Source: UBA4582 sp965657335 (GTDB taxonomy: Bacteria > Pseudomonadota > Gammaproteobacteria > Pseudomonadales > Azotimanducaceae). From it: 64,000 nt of DNA. Each line of letters opens with the position of its first letter. Positions within the stretch are counted from its first letter, which is position 1. Location of the stretch: positions 54,816-118,815 of the forward strand of contig CBFHOH010000015.1 in assembly GCA_965657335.1 (NCBI GenBank). Direction: 5' to 3'. A model generated the notes under the pieces. The model saw only the letters and a list, made by a program, of their open reading frames with translations. It did no database searches and was not told the origin of the DNA. A program made the translations under genes and the position numbers. Positions 45,521 through 54,406 of the stretch are shown piece after piece.

Positions 45521-47794
45521 ATGGCTAGCACAACAACAATCGGTAAGTTAACAATCGATACTGGTTTGCATTCACTGGTGGAAACGCGCATGACGCCCGG
45601 TACAGGACTTGAGCCGGAGCAGATTTGGGCTGGTTTTGAGGATATCCTCCAACAGATGATGCCCCGAAATGAGGCGCTTCTAGCTCGACGTGATGAGCTC
45701 CAGAGTTTGCTTGACCAGTGGCACAGAGACCATGCCGTGGAAAAGCATGATCCAGTGGCTTACAAAACCTTTTTGCAGGAGATTGGTTATCTGCTAGACG
45801 AGCCCGAAGATTTTATTATTGAAACCAGTAATGTAGATGATGAAATCGCCTTAATGGCTGGCCCACAGTTGGTTGTGCCTGTTGATAATGCACGTTTTGC
45901 GCTGAATGCGGCCAACGCTCGCTGGGGTAGTCTTTACGATGCTTTATATGGCACTGATGTCATATCCGAGCAAGGCGGTGCCGAGAAAGGCGCTGGTGGA
46001 TATAATCCGGTTCGTGGAAATCGAGTCGTTGCCTATGCGAGCGATTTTCTTGATCAACATTTGCCACTGACCGAAGGTAGCCATGGTGAGGTTGCGTCTT
46101 ATCGTGTTGTCGATGGCGTGCTCAAAATTGTTCTTGAGTCAGGTATTGAGTCCAGTTTACAAAATCCAGATCAGTTTGCTGGGTACGCTGGGTCCGCGGA
46201 GAGACCCGATGGTATCTTGATGCTGAATAATGGCCTGCATCTAGAAATACAAATCGATCCCAATGATTCGATTGGCAAGGATCACCCCGCCGGTGTCAAA
46301 GACATTTTGATGGAGTCTGCTGTTTCAACGATTCAGGATTGCGAGGATTCAGTTGCAGCAGTTGACGCAGAGGATAAGACGCAGGTTTATGCGAACTGGC
46401 TCGGTTTAATGAAAGGAGATTTGGCTGAAGAGTTTAACAAAGGTGGGGCTGTTGTGCGCCGAGAGCTAAATGCCGACAGAAATTATTGTGATACCAATGG
46501 AAACCCAATGGTGTTGCACGGTAGAAGTCTTTTACTGGTCCGTAATGTCGGACATCTGATGAAAACAGATGCGGTATTATTTGAAGGGAAAGAGATTCCG
46601 GAAGGGATCCTTGATGCGATGATGACCAGCCTGGCGGCGATGCACGACCTTAGGGGTACTGGCAAAATTGGCAACTCAAGAAAGGGGAGTGTCTATATCG
46701 TTAAGCCCAAAATGCATGGTCCGGAAGAAGTCGCATTTACCGTTGACCTATTCGCGATGGTAGAAGATGTACTGGGTATCGCGCCAAACACCTTAAAAGT
46801 CGGCATTATGGACGAAGAACGTCGTACAACGATTAATTTAAGGGCTTGTATCGCGGCTGCCAAGAAGAGAATTATTTTTATCAACACAGGTTTTCTTGAC
46901 CGAACGGGCGATGAAATTCATACCAGCATGGAAGCTGGCGCAATGGTGAGAAAAAGCCTGATGAAACAACAGGCATGGATTGGCGCTTACGAAGACTGGA
47001 ATGTTGACGTTGGACTCGCGGCGGGATTGCAGGGACGTGCCCAGATTGGTAAGGGCATGTGGGCCAAGCCCGATGAAATGGCTGAGATGATGGACGTCAA
47101 AGTAGGACATCCAGAGTCAGGGGCAACAACGGCTTGGGTACCATCGCCAACGGCCGCAACGCTACATGCGATGCATTATCATAAAGTCAGTGTTGCCAGC
47201 CAGCAGAATAAATTGAAGGACAGATCCGCTGCTGATCTTGGTGCCTTGCTCACGATACCATTGCTTGAGGGTACTAATCTGTCACCTGACGATGTGCAGC
47301 TTGAGCTAGACAACAATGTTCAGGGGATTCTCGGATATGTCGTGAGATGGATCGATCAGGGTGTCGGTTGCTCCAAAGTGCCGGACATAGACGGCGTCGG
47401 CTTGATGGAAGATCGTGCAACCTTAAGAATATCCAGCCAGCACATCGCAAATTGGTTGCACCACAATATTTGCTCTTCAGAGCAGGTAACAGCAACGATG
47501 AAGCGAATGGCTGTGATTGTCGATGGACAAAATGCATCNNNNNNNNNCCACAATATTTGCTCTTCAGAGCAGGTAACAGCAACGATGAAGCGAATGGCTG
47601 TGATTGTCGATGGACAAAATGCATCAGATGCGGCTTACACGAATATGTCGCCTGATTTCGATAACAGTGTGGCTTTTCAAGCCGCATGTGATCTTATTTT
47701 TAAGGGGATGGAACAACCAAGCGGTTACACCGAGCCTTTACTTCATGCTCGAAGGCGAGAGGCAAAGGCCCGTCAGGAAAATAACCCTACATAA
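45521..47794 (+). CDS. glcB: Malate synthase G (interrupted by assembly gap)
   Basis: Condenses glyoxylate with acetyl-CoA to malate in the cytosol; monomeric G-type. Motifs include the QDCEDSVAAVDAEDK acetyl-CoA/glyoxylate region, IMDEERRTTINLRACI, INTGFLDRTGDEIHT and RAQIGKGMWAKPD. As assembled it is 757 residues because of a 9-N gap flanked by identical 78-bp blocks; removing one block and the gap gives 728, near the usual 720-730. GAGAACGGCT precedes the ATG. An isocitrate lyase gene is not in the window. Confidence 0.92.
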   Translation: MASTTTIGKLTIDTGLHSLVETRMTPGTGLEPEQIWAGFEDILQQMMPRNEALLARRDELQSLLDQWHRDHAVEKHDPVAYKTFLQEIGYLLDEPEDFIIETSNVDDEIALMAGPQLVVPVDNARFALNAANARWGSLYDALYGTDVISEQGGAEKGAGGYNPVRGNRVVAYASDFLDQHLPLTEGSHGEVASYRVVDGVLKIVLESGIESSLQNPDQFAGYAGSAERPDGILMLNNGLHLEIQIDPNDSIGKDHPAGVKDILMESAVSTIQDCEDSVAAVDAEDKTQVYANWLGLMKGDLAEEFNKGGAVVRRELNADRNYCDTNGNPMVLHGRSLLLVRNVGHLMKTDAVLFEGKEIPEGILDAMMTSLAAMHDLRGTGKIGNSRKGSVYIVKPKMHGPEEVAFTVDLFAMVEDVLGIAPNTLKVGIMDEERRTTINLRACIAAAKKRIIFINTGFLDRTGDEIHTSMEAGAMVRKSLMKQQAWIGAYEDWNVDVGLAAGLQGRAQIGKGMWAKPDEMAEMMDVKVGHPESGATTAWVPSPTAATLHAMHYHKVSVASQQNKLKDRSAADLGALLTIPLLEGTNLSPDDVQLELDNNVQGILGYVVRWIDQGVGCSKVPDIDGVGLMEDRATLRISSQHIANWLHHNICSSEQVTATMKRMAVIVDGQNAXXXXHNICSSEQVTATMKRMAVIVDGQNASDAAYTNMSPDFDNSVAFQAACDLIFKGMEQPSGYTEPLLHARRREAKARQENNPT
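47461..47625. repeat. 78-bp duplication around a 9-N gap (assembly artifact)
   Basis: Bases 47461-47538 are repeated exactly at 47548-47625, with nine N's between. The duplication keeps the reading frame (87 bases, 29 codons) and repeats the same 25-odd residues. This is what results when two contig ends overlap but are scaffolded instead of merged. Confidence 0.9.
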
Positions 47795-47900
47795 CGCGTT
47801 GTTTTTCAAGCAGTTTTTGACCACATTTGGTGTGTTTTCTCGAGAGGAGTTCTGGTACTTTATTTTTTGCATAGGTCTGCTGGAGTAGCTGTAAACAGCT

Positions 47901-50807
47901 ATGTCGGAAAATAATAATAGAATCCTGATCATTGAAGATGAAGCATTAGTCGCGCGTGAACTTAAGTCTCGGCTGACGAAAATGGGTTGTGAGGTCGTCG
48001 GCATTGCCTACGGACGGGAAGCCGTTGAACTTGCGAGAGAGACCGAGCCTGATTTGCTGCTGACAGATATTCATCTTAAAGATGGTGAAGACGGCATTGA
48101 GATGGCGCAAGAAATACAGGGGGAGCGAGATGTCCCTGTGGTCTTTCTTACTGCGTATTCCGACGAAGAAACCGTTTCCAGAGCGAAAGCGCTCGCGCCA
48201 TATGGATACATTATCAAGCCGGTGGAAAATCGTGAGCTAAAGATTGCCATCGATATCGCGTTATACAAATTTAAAATCGAAAAAGAACTCAGGGAAACCC
48301 AGCAGCTGCTACAAAATGCGCTGACGTGTATCGGCAACGCCTTGGTTTTTGTTGATGAACAAGGCCAAATCACTCATCTAAACGCCGATGCCGAGCTGCT
48401 GCTGTCTGCTACTCGTTCAGCACTTTTGGGAAGAAGTTGGCCAAGCATACTCTCTCTTAAGCAAGGCTCCTCCGTGCACTCCAAGATCGAAAGTGCGTTG
48501 AAATCCAATGAGGTGAGCAAATTAGCGCCTTTCATCCTAAGTAACTCATCGGGGTTGCCGAGGCTCGTGGATGGCCTCGCGGGGCCCATGAACCCGGGTG
48601 GCGTGTTAATTTTGAGAGAGTTGTCAGAGATCTCGGACCCTTTGGAGACTCTGCCAGAAGCTGGCCAATTGCCTTCTGAGCTTGCCCCCGACCAGTTAAG
48701 TCCGCGCGAGTCCTCGATGTGTCAGTTGCTGATATCGGTTGATACTGAATCATCTGATCCGCGCGAGAGTTTTCAAGATGATCGCATTGTCGAGGAAGTG
48801 CTGGGTGCGCTCAACCAAAGACTGCGATCAACAGACCTCGTCAGTAATTACCTTGGCACCCAAATCTCCGTGAGCATGCCGTACACGTCAACCGAAGCGG
48901 GCAAAAACATCGCTCAGGCGATCCTTAGAAACCTGCAAGACAGGCTGTTTCTAAATCACGAAGTGAAATTTTCCATCGGTCTTGCTCACAGCACGCCTGG
49001 CGATCAGCAACCATTTGAGCTTTTTAGGCGTGCCTCTTGGGCGCTGAGTGTTGCTCAGGAATCTGGCGGAGGGCGTGTAATTGTATGGTCCGATGGTTCA
49101 GAAAAAAGTGTGTCGGGTGTGCCCGGGGAAGGTCACGCGCTTCGAGAGTACAGCAACCTAGTTCTGCTCTGGAATGTCATGAGTGTGGTCATGAAAGCCT
49201 CGTCGCTGGAGGATATGAGCGTACGCTTGTGTGAACATTTACTCCAATCTTACGAGCTCAGCAGGGCGGCAGTATTGGGTGTCACTGAAACTGTTTCGGT
49301 GCTGGGTGGCGTGCTGAAAGATCGAATGATTGCGGATACTGCCGACATGGGTTGGTCAAAAAGAGAAGTGCGCCGGATCAGGGAGGCGATTAATCAGGGC
49401 AAATTTGTCCATTTTGAAAAATCCTATCTATTTCCTATCTCTGAGGCTAAGGGTGTTTTCGTAGAGAGCAGTAAACCTTTGACCAAGGCCGATACAGAGT
49501 TTATGGGAGGGTTGGTGAGTTACTTCTCAGGTGCATCGGCTCGGTTTGACTTGGCACCGGCTGAAGACTCGCCAGCGTTGATCGAAAGCGCGATGATTTA
49601 CTCGTCGCCACGCATGCGCAGTGTACTTGAGAGTTGCGAGCTGGTAGCACCAACTGACGCAACGGTGCTTATTGTGGGTGAGTCTGGGACGGGCAAGGGA
49701 ATGCTTGCGCGTCACATCCACGAAAAATCATCCCGAGCAGACAAGCCATTTATCATCGTTGATTGTGGTGCGGTTGTGGGTAGCCTAATCGAAAGTGAAT
49801 TATTTGGGCACGAGAAGGGTGCCTTTACTGGGGCAGATAAAAAATTCACCGGAAAGTTAAAGGAAGCCGATGGCGGCACAATTCTGTTGGATGAAATAGG
49901 TGAGCTTCCGCTTGACGTGCAAGTCAAGCTACTTCGTTTTGTGCAGGAAAGAGAGGTAGTCGCTGTAGGTTCAACGCATTATGAATCGGTCGACACACGA
50001 GTGATTGCCGCTACCAATAAAGATCTGAAAGCGCTTGTCAGTGAAGGCGCATTTCGAGAAGACCTGTTTTATCGTCTGAATGTTTTCGCGATTGAGACAG
50101 CGCCACTTCGTGAAAGGCGCGAGGACGTGATGGAGCTAGCCCACCATTACATGAAGATATATGCGCGGCGCTATGAAAAAGTGCTCTATGGTTTTTCTGC
50201 CGAAGCAGAACAGGCGTTAATCGAATACTCTTGGCCAGGCAACATAAGAGAGCTCACTAACGTCGTAAATCGAGGGGTGATACTGTGCAAGGATTCACAA
50301 TTAACCAGTATTCATCTTGGTTTGTTTCCTAGTAGCGATGACGAAGGGTCAAATGTCAGAGCGCATCCTATTAAGTCAGTGGCGAGCTCTCCAACAATCG
50401 CGTCACTGGTAGATATCTGTCTGAGTGAAAAAGGTGCGCTGCCACCGTTAGGGCAGTGGCTTGAAGAGGATTTGATTTTGATGAGTCTTCAGGAACATCA
50501 TAACGTGCTCAATCGTGCAGCTGATTCTCTCGGCGTGCCAGAATCCACGCTGAGGCGCAAGGTCGCCAGGGTTCGTCAGCTACATGGAGACGGAGGCCCG
50601 CCCCGTCCATCAAGCTGGTCAGAAGTGAATCACGTCGTGCGTGATTTGTTTAAGACTGCGGCGAGTCAGCAAACTCCGGTGCTGGATTACGTCACCAATG
50701 TTCTCCTCAATGAGCTTGAGAGCAGGGAGATGACGAAACGAGAAGCAGCTAACCTAATGGGTGTTTCTTTGCCCACATACAGGCGATTAACCTCAAAGTC
50801 GCCATAA
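47901..50807 (+). CDS. REC-PAS-(GGDEF-like)-GAF-like-AAA+ sigma-54 activator with two HTH segments
   Basis: 968-residue response regulator that should activate RNA polymerase-sigma-54. Receiver domain is at 6-120 with phospho-accepting Asp56 in LLLTDIHLKDGEDG and the Lys in YIIKPVENREL. A PAS-like region (about 130-225) and a degenerate GGDEF-like region (about 270-410) follow, then a GAF-like stretch. The AAA+ module (about 565-800) has Walker A GESGTGKG at 593-600, GAFTGA at 640-645 and Walker B GGTILLDEIGE. Two Fis-like HTH segments close the protein: NRAADSLGVPESTLRRKVA near 870-890, and REAANLMGVSLPTYRRLTSK at the end. Its stop codon lies inside the first CGCCATAATTT repeat. Confidence 0.9.
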   Translation: MSENNNRILIIEDEALVARELKSRLTKMGCEVVGIAYGREAVELARETEPDLLLTDIHLKDGEDGIEMAQEIQGERDVPVVFLTAYSDEETVSRAKALAPYGYIIKPVENRELKIAIDIALYKFKIEKELRETQQLLQNALTCIGNALVFVDEQGQITHLNADAELLLSATRSALLGRSWPSILSLKQGSSVHSKIESALKSNEVSKLAPFILSNSSGLPRLVDGLAGPMNPGGVLILRELSEISDPLETLPEAGQLPSELAPDQLSPRESSMCQLLISVDTESSDPRESFQDDRIVEEVLGALNQRLRSTDLVSNYLGTQISVSMPYTSTEAGKNIAQAILRNLQDRLFLNHEVKFSIGLAHSTPGDQQPFELFRRASWALSVAQESGGGRVIVWSDGSEKSVSGVPGEGHALREYSNLVLLWNVMSVVMKASSLEDMSVRLCEHLLQSYELSRAAVLGVTETVSVLGGVLKDRMIADTADMGWSKREVRRIREAINQGKFVHFEKSYLFPISEAKGVFVESSKPLTKADTEFMGGLVSYFSGASARFDLAPAEDSPALIESAMIYSSPRMRSVLESCELVAPTDATVLIVGESGTGKGMLARHIHEKSSRADKPFIIVDCGAVVGSLIESELFGHEKGAFTGADKKFTGKLKEADGGTILLDEIGELPLDVQVKLLRFVQEREVVAVGSTHYESVDTRVIAATNKDLKALVSEGAFREDLFYRLNVFAIETAPLRERREDVMELAHHYMKIYARRYEKVLYGFSAEAEQALIEYSWPGNIRELTNVVNRGVILCKDSQLTSIHLGLFPSSDDEGSNVRAHPIKSVASSPTIASLVDICLSEKGALPPLGQWLEEDLILMSLQEHHNVLNRAADSLGVPESTLRRKVARVRQLHGDGGPPRPSSWSEVNHVVRDLFKTAASQQTPVLDYVTNVLLNELESREMTKREAANLMGVSLPTYRRLTSKSP

Positions 50808-50899
50808 TTTGCCTGAGTATGAAAAATATGGCGTAAAAATTTGACGAATAAGCGTCAATTATTCTCGCCATAATTTTCTTTTTCAGCTCGCCATAATTT
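50799..50899 (+). promoter_or_regulatory. Three direct repeats TCGCCATAATTT: candidate enhancer sites
   Basis: The 12-mer TCGCCATAATTT occurs exactly at 50799-50810, 50865-50876 and 50888-50899. A related element on the opposite strand, AAATATGGCG, is at 50824-50833. A dyad TTGACG-6-CGTCAA lies between (50841-50858). The sites are about 50-150 bp upstream of the -24 element, the usual position of activator-binding sites for sigma-54 promoters. Binding by the protein encoded just upstream is inferred. Confidence 0.75.
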
Positions 50900-50917
50900 C
50901 TGCTGGGTAATAATTGT

Positions 50918-50938
50918 CGGTAAAACAACAGTTTACCG
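50918..50938. promoter_or_regulatory. Inverted repeat CGGTAAA-7-TTTACCG
   Basis: Perfect dyad of 7 bases each side with a 7-base spacer, ending 12 bases before the -24 element. It differs from the CGCCATAATTT repeats, so a second factor may bind here. Function unknown. Confidence 0.55.
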
Positions 50939-50950
50939 TAGGTGAAAACA

Positions 50951-50966
50951 TGGCATGAGACCTGCA
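50951..50966 (+). promoter_or_regulatory. Sigma-54 (-24/-12) promoter of the subtilase gene
   Basis: TGGCATGAGACCTGCA has the required GG and GC doublets separated by exactly 10 bases, and matches TGGCA and TGCA of the consensus (TGGCAC-N5-TTGCA). It lies 144 bp after an AAA+ sigma-54 activator gene and behind its candidate enhancer sites. Transcription would start near 50976, leaving a leader of about 205 bases before the subtilase ATG. Confidence 0.8.
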
Positions 50967-51180
50967 TTACCCCTGTCTGCAGATAATAGCTGCTTGATCT
51001 GCGTTAACGACATTCCAAACAAATGTTGGCCTCTTATGTCGGAGGTCAGTGTGTTTTGTTAAACATCGGAGATTTTTTTGATTCTTTGTGGTGGTCGTCA
51101 TCGTAAAAAAAAGACTGAAGACAATCTGGGACAAACACCGGAGCTGCTTCAATAAATTACCGCCCCCTGAGGAGAAACGA

Positions 51181-54100
51181 ATGTCGAGCTTTAAAGGTTT
51201 CATGTTCGCAATTTGTTGTACTTTCGCTGCAAACACTGCCGCGATTGAATCTGTTTTAGAAAAATCTGTTGTAGAAAAATCTTCTGTTGCTAGCCGTCTG
51301 GTGCTCAGCTTCTGGAATCAAAACAGTCAAGAACCGGGGCCCCGTGTTGGGCAAGCCGGCGTTGTGTCGTCCATGGCTCTGGCGAGCCCCCCCTCGAATA
51401 AAGCGTTATATGGCAAATCTGAGGCACGTTCAATAGGTCCGCTTGAAAATACCACAGAGGTGGCCAGATTCCTCTGGGAAGAGAAGCCCGCCGACGGCGA
51501 TAGCTACCTCGAGCAATTTCAGCTTGCAAGTTTTCTCTGGGAAACAGGCAGAACACCCATGGACCCTGAGTTCAATTATGTGCAGGATCAACACTATCTC
51601 AATGACATTGCACCAGAGTATCGTGCAAATCCAAAAAAAGAATTCAGCAAAAAAAGCTCACTTTATGGGTATGGTCAACAGACCGACCAGTCGACCGAAT
51701 ACCTGCAGATCGCCAGTTTGGGGCATGCATCACTTGCGTCCAAAGAGCAAACTAATTTCGCAGCAGTAAAAGAGTTCATATTGGTCAGCAAAGACCTCTC
51801 TATACTTAAAACCCGTTTAGAGATGATGGATGCGCCCATCATCGAAGAGTTTGGAATAATTAATGCCGTTGGTGTGAGACTCACCACGAAGCAAGTCGCT
51901 GCACTGCAATCGGATAAAAACGTGACAGCAATCTCGGCTAATCAACGGGTTGAGACTGCCGCAATCAGGTATTCGGCGAAAGGTGCGAGTGAATTGGGAC
52001 TTTCGGGCAAGCGCGTGAGTTGGTCAGTCTATAATCTGGGACGAAAGCCTCTCAATCTTCGCTCGCTGGAGGCAAGCTGGCCTGCCGAGAATGGCAAGCT
52101 AATGAAAGTGCTGGTAAATGGGCAGCGCTTATTTCAAGGGGCAATCGAAAGCGACGCAGATCTTCAGTTAAATGCGAGGTTCGCTGGCAGAAACAAGCAT
52201 TCGAAAAAAACACGCAAAGTGAATAAAAGAAAAGAGAACATAAAAGGCAAGCATCTGGATTCTTCCTCGGAAAAAGGGGCTGGGCAGGAAAGCGTGATTA
52301 CGCTTGTATTTAGCGAGAAAGCAGTTGATCTGCCTGACGATTATCATCTTGCTGCCAACTTCTTCGAGGGTCTGACCGTTGATTATGCCCATAACTCCTC
52401 GCTGCCTTTTCAAGGTAAACGACGTGATACATTTTTCCCAACCCTCATCGACGCCGACATGCTTCATGTTGAGGGCGTGACGGGTGATGGCGTGGGTGTT
52501 GCGATTATTGATACAGGTGCATGGGCGAATCGATCAACGATGAAAGACACGAAGCGACAGGATCGAGTTTTGGCTTATTACGATGCAATCGAAAACAGAA
52601 CTTCGCTGCCGATGGAAGACCCAAACGGTCATGGCTCTCATATTGCAAGCGTTGTTGCCAGTTCCCGCAAGACACTTGATCTGGAAGGCAATGTCCCCGG
52701 AAGCTATCACGGCATTGCACCGGACGCAGACCTTGTCATTGTGAAAGCCTTCGATGAAGAGGGCCGCGGAACGTACATGAATGTTATTCGCGCGATAGCT
52801 TATGTTATTGCACACAAGGAGAAGCACAACATCCGGGTACTGAACCTATCTTTTGGGGGTACGCCGATGTCCCACTATTGGCAGGACCCGATGAATCTCG
52901 CAGTAATGGCTGCTTGGCGCGCGGGAATTGTCGTTGTGGTCTCTTCCGGAAATAATGGTCCTGAGCCGATGACGATAGGGACGCCGGGGAATGTGCCTTA
53001 TGTTGTCACCGTAGGTGCGATGACTGACCATTACACACCAGAACAACTGGGCGATGATTATCTCGCGACATTTTCCTCCGCTGGACCCACGCTGGAGGGT
53101 TTTGTTAAGCCGGAAATTACAGCGCCCGGTGGTCACATAATGGGTCAGATGCGACGTAACACCTACATCGCAAACGAGCACCCACAGTTTCATGACGGTT
53201 ACAGCTACTTCTTAATGTCTGGAACGTCGCAGGCATCTGCGGTTGCGAGTGGTGTAGCCGCATTAATGCTTCAGGAAGATCCCAGTCTGACTCCGGATGA
53301 TATTAAGTGTCGATTGATGTCCTCAGCGAAGGCAGCGACCAATCCAGATGGCACGTTAGCATACAGCCTGTTTCAACAGGGAGCCGGTTTGATTAATGCC
53401 TGGGATGCGGTCAATAGCGATGCCCGCGGATGCGTTAATCAGGGATTGAATCTTGATGAAGACTTGGCAGGTATTACGCATTTTGGTGGTCCTGCCAATG
53501 CCGATAGTGATGGCAATATAGTGATGAGCAGCACAGATGGCTTTATTTGGAATCTAAGTGATACCAACGTTGATGGTTACATCTGGAATCTCGGTAATGT
53601 ATCGAACCTTGGTTACATCTGGAACCTTGGTTATATCTGGAATTTAAGCGAGCTTGAAGAGAACGGTTACATCTGGAACCTCAGTGATTTCGAAAGCAAT
53701 GGTTATATCTGGAACTTGGCGGAGCTCGAATCCAAGGGATATATCTGGAATTTAGCAAGTGCCGAGAATGCCGGTGCACCGGAAAATACAGGTGCGGCCG
53801 CCAGTGAGGGTTTCATTTGGAACCTCGCTGATTCAGACGCTGAGAATGATGGTTACATCTGGAACCTCAACGAAGCGGAAAACAATGGTTACATTTGGAA
53901 TCTCGGCAATATCGAAGGGGCCAAGTTTATCTGGAATCTGGCTTTTAATGAGAGCAATGGCTATATCTGGAACCTAGGATATATTTGGAATCTGAATGGT
54001 GTAGAGAACTCAGGCTATATCTGGAATTTGGGAGATGCTCAAAATGCTGGTTATATCTGGAATCTGAATAATGCTGAGAGTCAGGCTTATATCTGGAATC

Positions 54101-54336
54101 TAAGCGATGCTGAGAGTCAGGCCTATATTTGGAATCTAAGTGCTGCGCAGAGTGCCGGTTACATCTGGAATCTAAACACTGCCGAGAATAATGGCTATAT
54201 TTGGAATCTGAATAATACACAGAACAACGGTTTTATCTGGAATCTCAGTGACTCCAGTAATGATGGTCCTGCTAGTGCGGCCTACATTTGGAATTTAACC
54301 GCGATGGGTGTGAACAAATGGGTCGATCAGGAATAG
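51181..54336 (+). CDS. Secreted S8 subtilase with C-terminal (Y/F)IWNL repeat array
   Basis: 1051 residues from the ATG at 51181, with GGAG 5 bases upstream; a longer frame from 51088 adds 31 residues before the signal peptide. A signal peptide (FMFAICCTFAANTAA) is followed by a linker, an I9-like propeptide (about 197-270) and an Ig-like insert with a Lys-rich stretch (about 275-430). The peptidase domain is at about 431-750, with catalytic Asp444 (AIIDTGAW), His484 (NGHGSHIAS), oxyanion Asn (SSGNNGP) and Ser683 (MSGTSQASA). From residue 787 to 1039 the protein is 21 copies of (Y/F)IWNL, mostly in 12-residue units. Export and proteolysis are well supported; the role of the repeats is unknown. 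Confidence 0.92.
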   Translation: MSSFKGFMFAICCTFAANTAAIESVLEKSVVEKSSVASRLVLSFWNQNSQEPGPRVGQAGVVSSMALASPPSNKALYGKSEARSIGPLENTTEVARFLWEEKPADGDSYLEQFQLASFLWETGRTPMDPEFNYVQDQHYLNDIAPEYRANPKKEFSKKSSLYGYGQQTDQSTEYLQIASLGHASLASKEQTNFAAVKEFILVSKDLSILKTRLEMMDAPIIEEFGIINAVGVRLTTKQVAALQSDKNVTAISANQRVETAAIRYSAKGASELGLSGKRVSWSVYNLGRKPLNLRSLEASWPAENGKLMKVLVNGQRLFQGAIESDADLQLNARFAGRNKHSKKTRKVNKRKENIKGKHLDSSSEKGAGQESVITLVFSEKAVDLPDDYHLAANFFEGLTVDYAHNSSLPFQGKRRDTFFPTLIDADMLHVEGVTGDGVGVAIIDTGAWANRSTMKDTKRQDRVLAYYDAIENRTSLPMEDPNGHGSHIASVVASSRKTLDLEGNVPGSYHGIAPDADLVIVKAFDEEGRGTYMNVIRAIAYVIAHKEKHNIRVLNLSFGGTPMSHYWQDPMNLAVMAAWRAGIVVVVSSGNNGPEPMTIGTPGNVPYVVTVGAMTDHYTPEQLGDDYLATFSSAGPTLEGFVKPEITAPGGHIMGQMRRNTYIANEHPQFHDGYSYFLMSGTSQASAVASGVAALMLQEDPSLTPDDIKCRLMSSAKAATNPDGTLAYSLFQQGAGLINAWDAVNSDARGCVNQGLNLDEDLAGITHFGGPANADSDGNIVMSSTDGFIWNLSDTNVDGYIWNLGNVSNLGYIWNLGYIWNLSELEENGYIWNLSDFESNGYIWNLAELESKGYIWNLASAENAGAPENTGAAASEGFIWNLADSDAENDGYIWNLNEAENNGYIWNLGNIEGAKFIWNLAFNESNGYIWNLGYIWNLNGVENSGYIWNLGDAQNAGYIWNLNNAESQAYIWNLSDAESQAYIWNLSAAQSAGYIWNLNTAENNGYIWNLNNTQNNGFIWNLSDSSNDGPASAAYIWNLTAMGVNKWVDQE
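53539..54297 (+). repeat. Coding repeat: 21 copies of (G/A/K)(Y/F)IWNL
   Basis: In-frame array encoding residues 787-1039 of the subtilase. Most units are 12 residues, of the pattern GYIWNLsdaEsn, with two short double units (GYIWNLGYIWNL) and one long spacer rich in Ala, Glu and Asn. The protein motif is nearly invariant, but codons vary at third positions (TAT/TAC, ATC/ATT, AAT/AAC, CTG/CTC/CTA/TTA), so the array is old and selected at the protein level, not a recent slippage product. Confidence 0.95.
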
Positions 54337-54406
54337 CGATTGTTGCTCCTGCTACAAAAAATCATTTTCGCAAGAAGGTTTAAGTATTAATGGTTGTAGT
54401 GAACTG

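Noticed and set aside
47461..47625. Tandem duplication as a biological repeat in malate synthase
   Set aside because: Exact identity around a run of N and an otherwise standard protein length point to assembly.
53539..54297. Regular repeat considered as a CRISPR or minisatellite
   Set aside because: The array is fully coding and in frame, units vary at silent positions, and there are no unique spacers or cas genes.
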